From the NCBI GenBank assembly GCA_963734625.1, contig CAVTHW010000016.1:186001-250000 (forward strand): 64,000 bases of DNA. The letters run 5' to 3'. A model generated the notes under the pieces. The model was given only the letters and a program-made list of their open reading frames with translations. It did not search any database and had not been told where the DNA came from. Source of the stretch: CAVTHW01 sp963734625 (lineage in GTDB: Bacteria; Acidobacteriota; Terriglobia; Bryobacterales; Bryobacteraceae). The position numbers and the translations under genes are program-made. Below are positions 62,883-64,000 of this stretch, piece after piece. How positions within the stretch are numbered: the stretch's first letter is position 1; each line of letters opens with the position of its first letter.

Positions 62883-63871
62883 ATCGGGTCGAGTGACGAG
62901 GATTACGCCCCGTCACCCTCCCACACCACCGGACGTGCGGTTTTCCGCATCCGGCGGTTGAACCCAGCCGCCTTAAGGCGCGGCAAGGGTTGAAGGAAAG
63001 AGAAAGCCGTACCGGCGTAGGACTGAGTTGCTCAGGGCCTGATGCAATTGCGGTTGGGCGGCCACCCGCCAGGCGCCACGACCACTTGTCGCGACACCCA
63101 GAGCGGTACCCTGTAAGCCCCAACCGGCGCAGGTTGCGCAACCGTCCTCGTCGGCCGTGCCATCTCAACCAGAAGCACTTTCGGATATGCCTGCGGACCC
63201 ATTTCTCCAGTTCGCGGACGGGCTGCCGCGCCTCGGCCAGCCGGAAGTAACCCCACCAGCCTCGGACGTAGCGGTTCCACTCGTCCCGCAGTTGCGTACT
63301 GGTGCGACTGCGGCGAGCATTCCACATCTCGCGAACCTTTGCCTGGAATCTCTGCAAGCTCTCCGGTGCTATCCCGATCCGCTTTTGGCGATCCAGTCGA
63401 AAGCCCAGGAACTTGCGTTCCCAGACCCTCCCCGTTCCGCTCTTGGCGGCAATATGCGCAGGGAGGGAAGGATTGGGTGGTGGATTTTGACATCATCAAA
63501 TTTTTCGACGAGGTCAATCACGACATCCTGATGGGCCGGATCGCAACAGATTCGCCCATGCTTGCCAACATCTATCTGGATGCGCTCGATAAGGAACTGG
63601 AACGGAGGGGGCATACGTTCTGCCGTTGACTGCCTACGTAGATATTGCAGTCATCCGCGTACCGGGCACCGTAGTCATCCGATCAATACCTGCCGCTCCT
63701 TGGTTGCGTTGCACCGCCCCCAGGGCCAGCCGGTAGTTCTCGTCTGTTACGGCTGCTTCCATCAACGTCTCGTACATTGCTCTCCGTCGAAAGGTCCGCG
63801 GAAGTTTCGCCTTCTGACCTGCGCCTTCCGGCTCACTGCGGCTCCACCGCTTCTGCCCATGCTGGGCACAC
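62883..63871 (-). mobile_element. Degenerate group II (IIC-like) intron with rearranged reverse transcriptase
   Basis: The minus strand begins GTGTGCCCAGCATGGGC at 63871, the typical 5' end, and ends with domain V-like CCGGATGCGGAAAACCGCACG, then a domain VI-like hairpin and ACCCGAT at 62883. Within 989 bases only pieces of the maturase remain: N-terminus MYETLMEAAVTDENYRLAL...GAAGIDRMTT (63640-63800), RYADDCNIYV (about 63662-63630) and the C-terminus VWERKFLGFRLDRQKRIGIAPESLQRFQAKVREMW... (about 63448-63010). The middle part (WVVDFDIIKFFDEVNHDILM...LANIYLDALDKELERRG, 63470-63629) is inverted, on the plus strand. It cannot encode an active protein. Confidence 0.82.
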
Positions 63872-63877
63872 CGAGAC

Positions 63878-63960
63878 GCCGGGCAGAAGCCCGGCGGCAG
63901 CCAGAAATGGCTGCCCCACAAGCACGCCGGGGATTCCACTCCTAATGTCGCGGATCCCTC
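63878..63960 (-). repeat. Left part of the second MITE copy, 5' exon of the intron
   Basis: On the minus strand CGCGACATTAGGAGTGGAATC, then CTTGTGGGGCAGCCATTTCT and GGCTGCCGCCGGGCTTCTGC match the left half of the element at 53969-54145. The hairpin GCCGGGC-TTCT-GCCCGGC (63895-63878) ends six bases before the intron begins at 63871. Bases 63961-64000 show nothing I recognise. Confidence 0.75.
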
Positions 63961-64000
63961 GTCCCTGCAATATAGAAACTCCAGATCAAAGCCTGCGACG

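Overview
The window looks like a chromosome segment of an acidobacterium, probably from the Bryobacterales/Solibacteraceae. It is GC-rich. It carries an exosortase/PEP-CTERM locus, an ADOP-type permease fragment, the futalosine menaquinone genes mqnA and mqnC, many small extragenic palindromes, and long proteins with no recognisable family. This placement rests on gene content and style; no rRNA or tRNA gene was seen.

Layout. 1-8545 is a surface-polysaccharide and PEP-CTERM sorting region: PrsK kinase (cut by the edge), exosortase, an IS256-type transposase scrap, a polyprenyl-phosphate sugar transferase, a coiled-coil protein, a PilZ protein, a polysaccharide export lipoprotein-like protein, two PEP-CTERM proteins (one of only 59 residues) and a GT39-like membrane glycosyltransferase. 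Two good sigma-54 promoters lie here; one has a 32-bp tandem duplication where an activator should bind. 8892-14134 is the branched-chain amino acid operon ilvB-ilvN-ilvC-cimA, preceded by a leader peptide and attenuator. 14165-23631 holds a GT2 glycosyltransferase, the proton-pumping pyrophosphatase, a membrane acyltransferase, an HD-GYP regulator, MetY and a barrel-like protein. 23817-26640 is thiM-thiE-class II DAHP synthase with stop/start overlaps. 26659-43311 is mixed: a large exported unknown, a degenerate sulfatase, priA, an unknown zinc-ribbon/coiled-coil pair, a GGDEF-EAL protein, an MBL hydrolase, two sugar kinases and an esterase. 43325-47175 is the translation cluster rplM-rpsI-rpsB-tsf-pyrH-frr. 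47332-57660 has a DHH-family protein, a hybrid kinase, an AIM24 protein, a GT2/outer-membrane export cassette, mqnA-mqnC and a coupled DNA methyltransferase. 57740-64000 has decayed genes, a PfkB kinase and a class I DAHP synthase with its own aromatic leader peptide and attenuator. It ends in a rearranged group II intron that sits inside a palindromic repeat element.

Strongest observations. (i) There are two classical ribosome-stalling attenuators, one branched-chain and one aromatic. Each leader peptide appears to start within a few bases of the predicted transcription start. (ii) Sigma-54 control is predicted for the PEP-CTERM/PilZ genes next to the PrsK kinase. (iii) At least ten genes, including priA, pyrH and mqnC, are broken by one frame change, and all ten have the same sign (+1). 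This most likely reflects insertion errors in the assembly. (iv) A degenerate group IIC-like intron interrupts a MITE-like repeat six bases after a hairpin and has an internal inversion.
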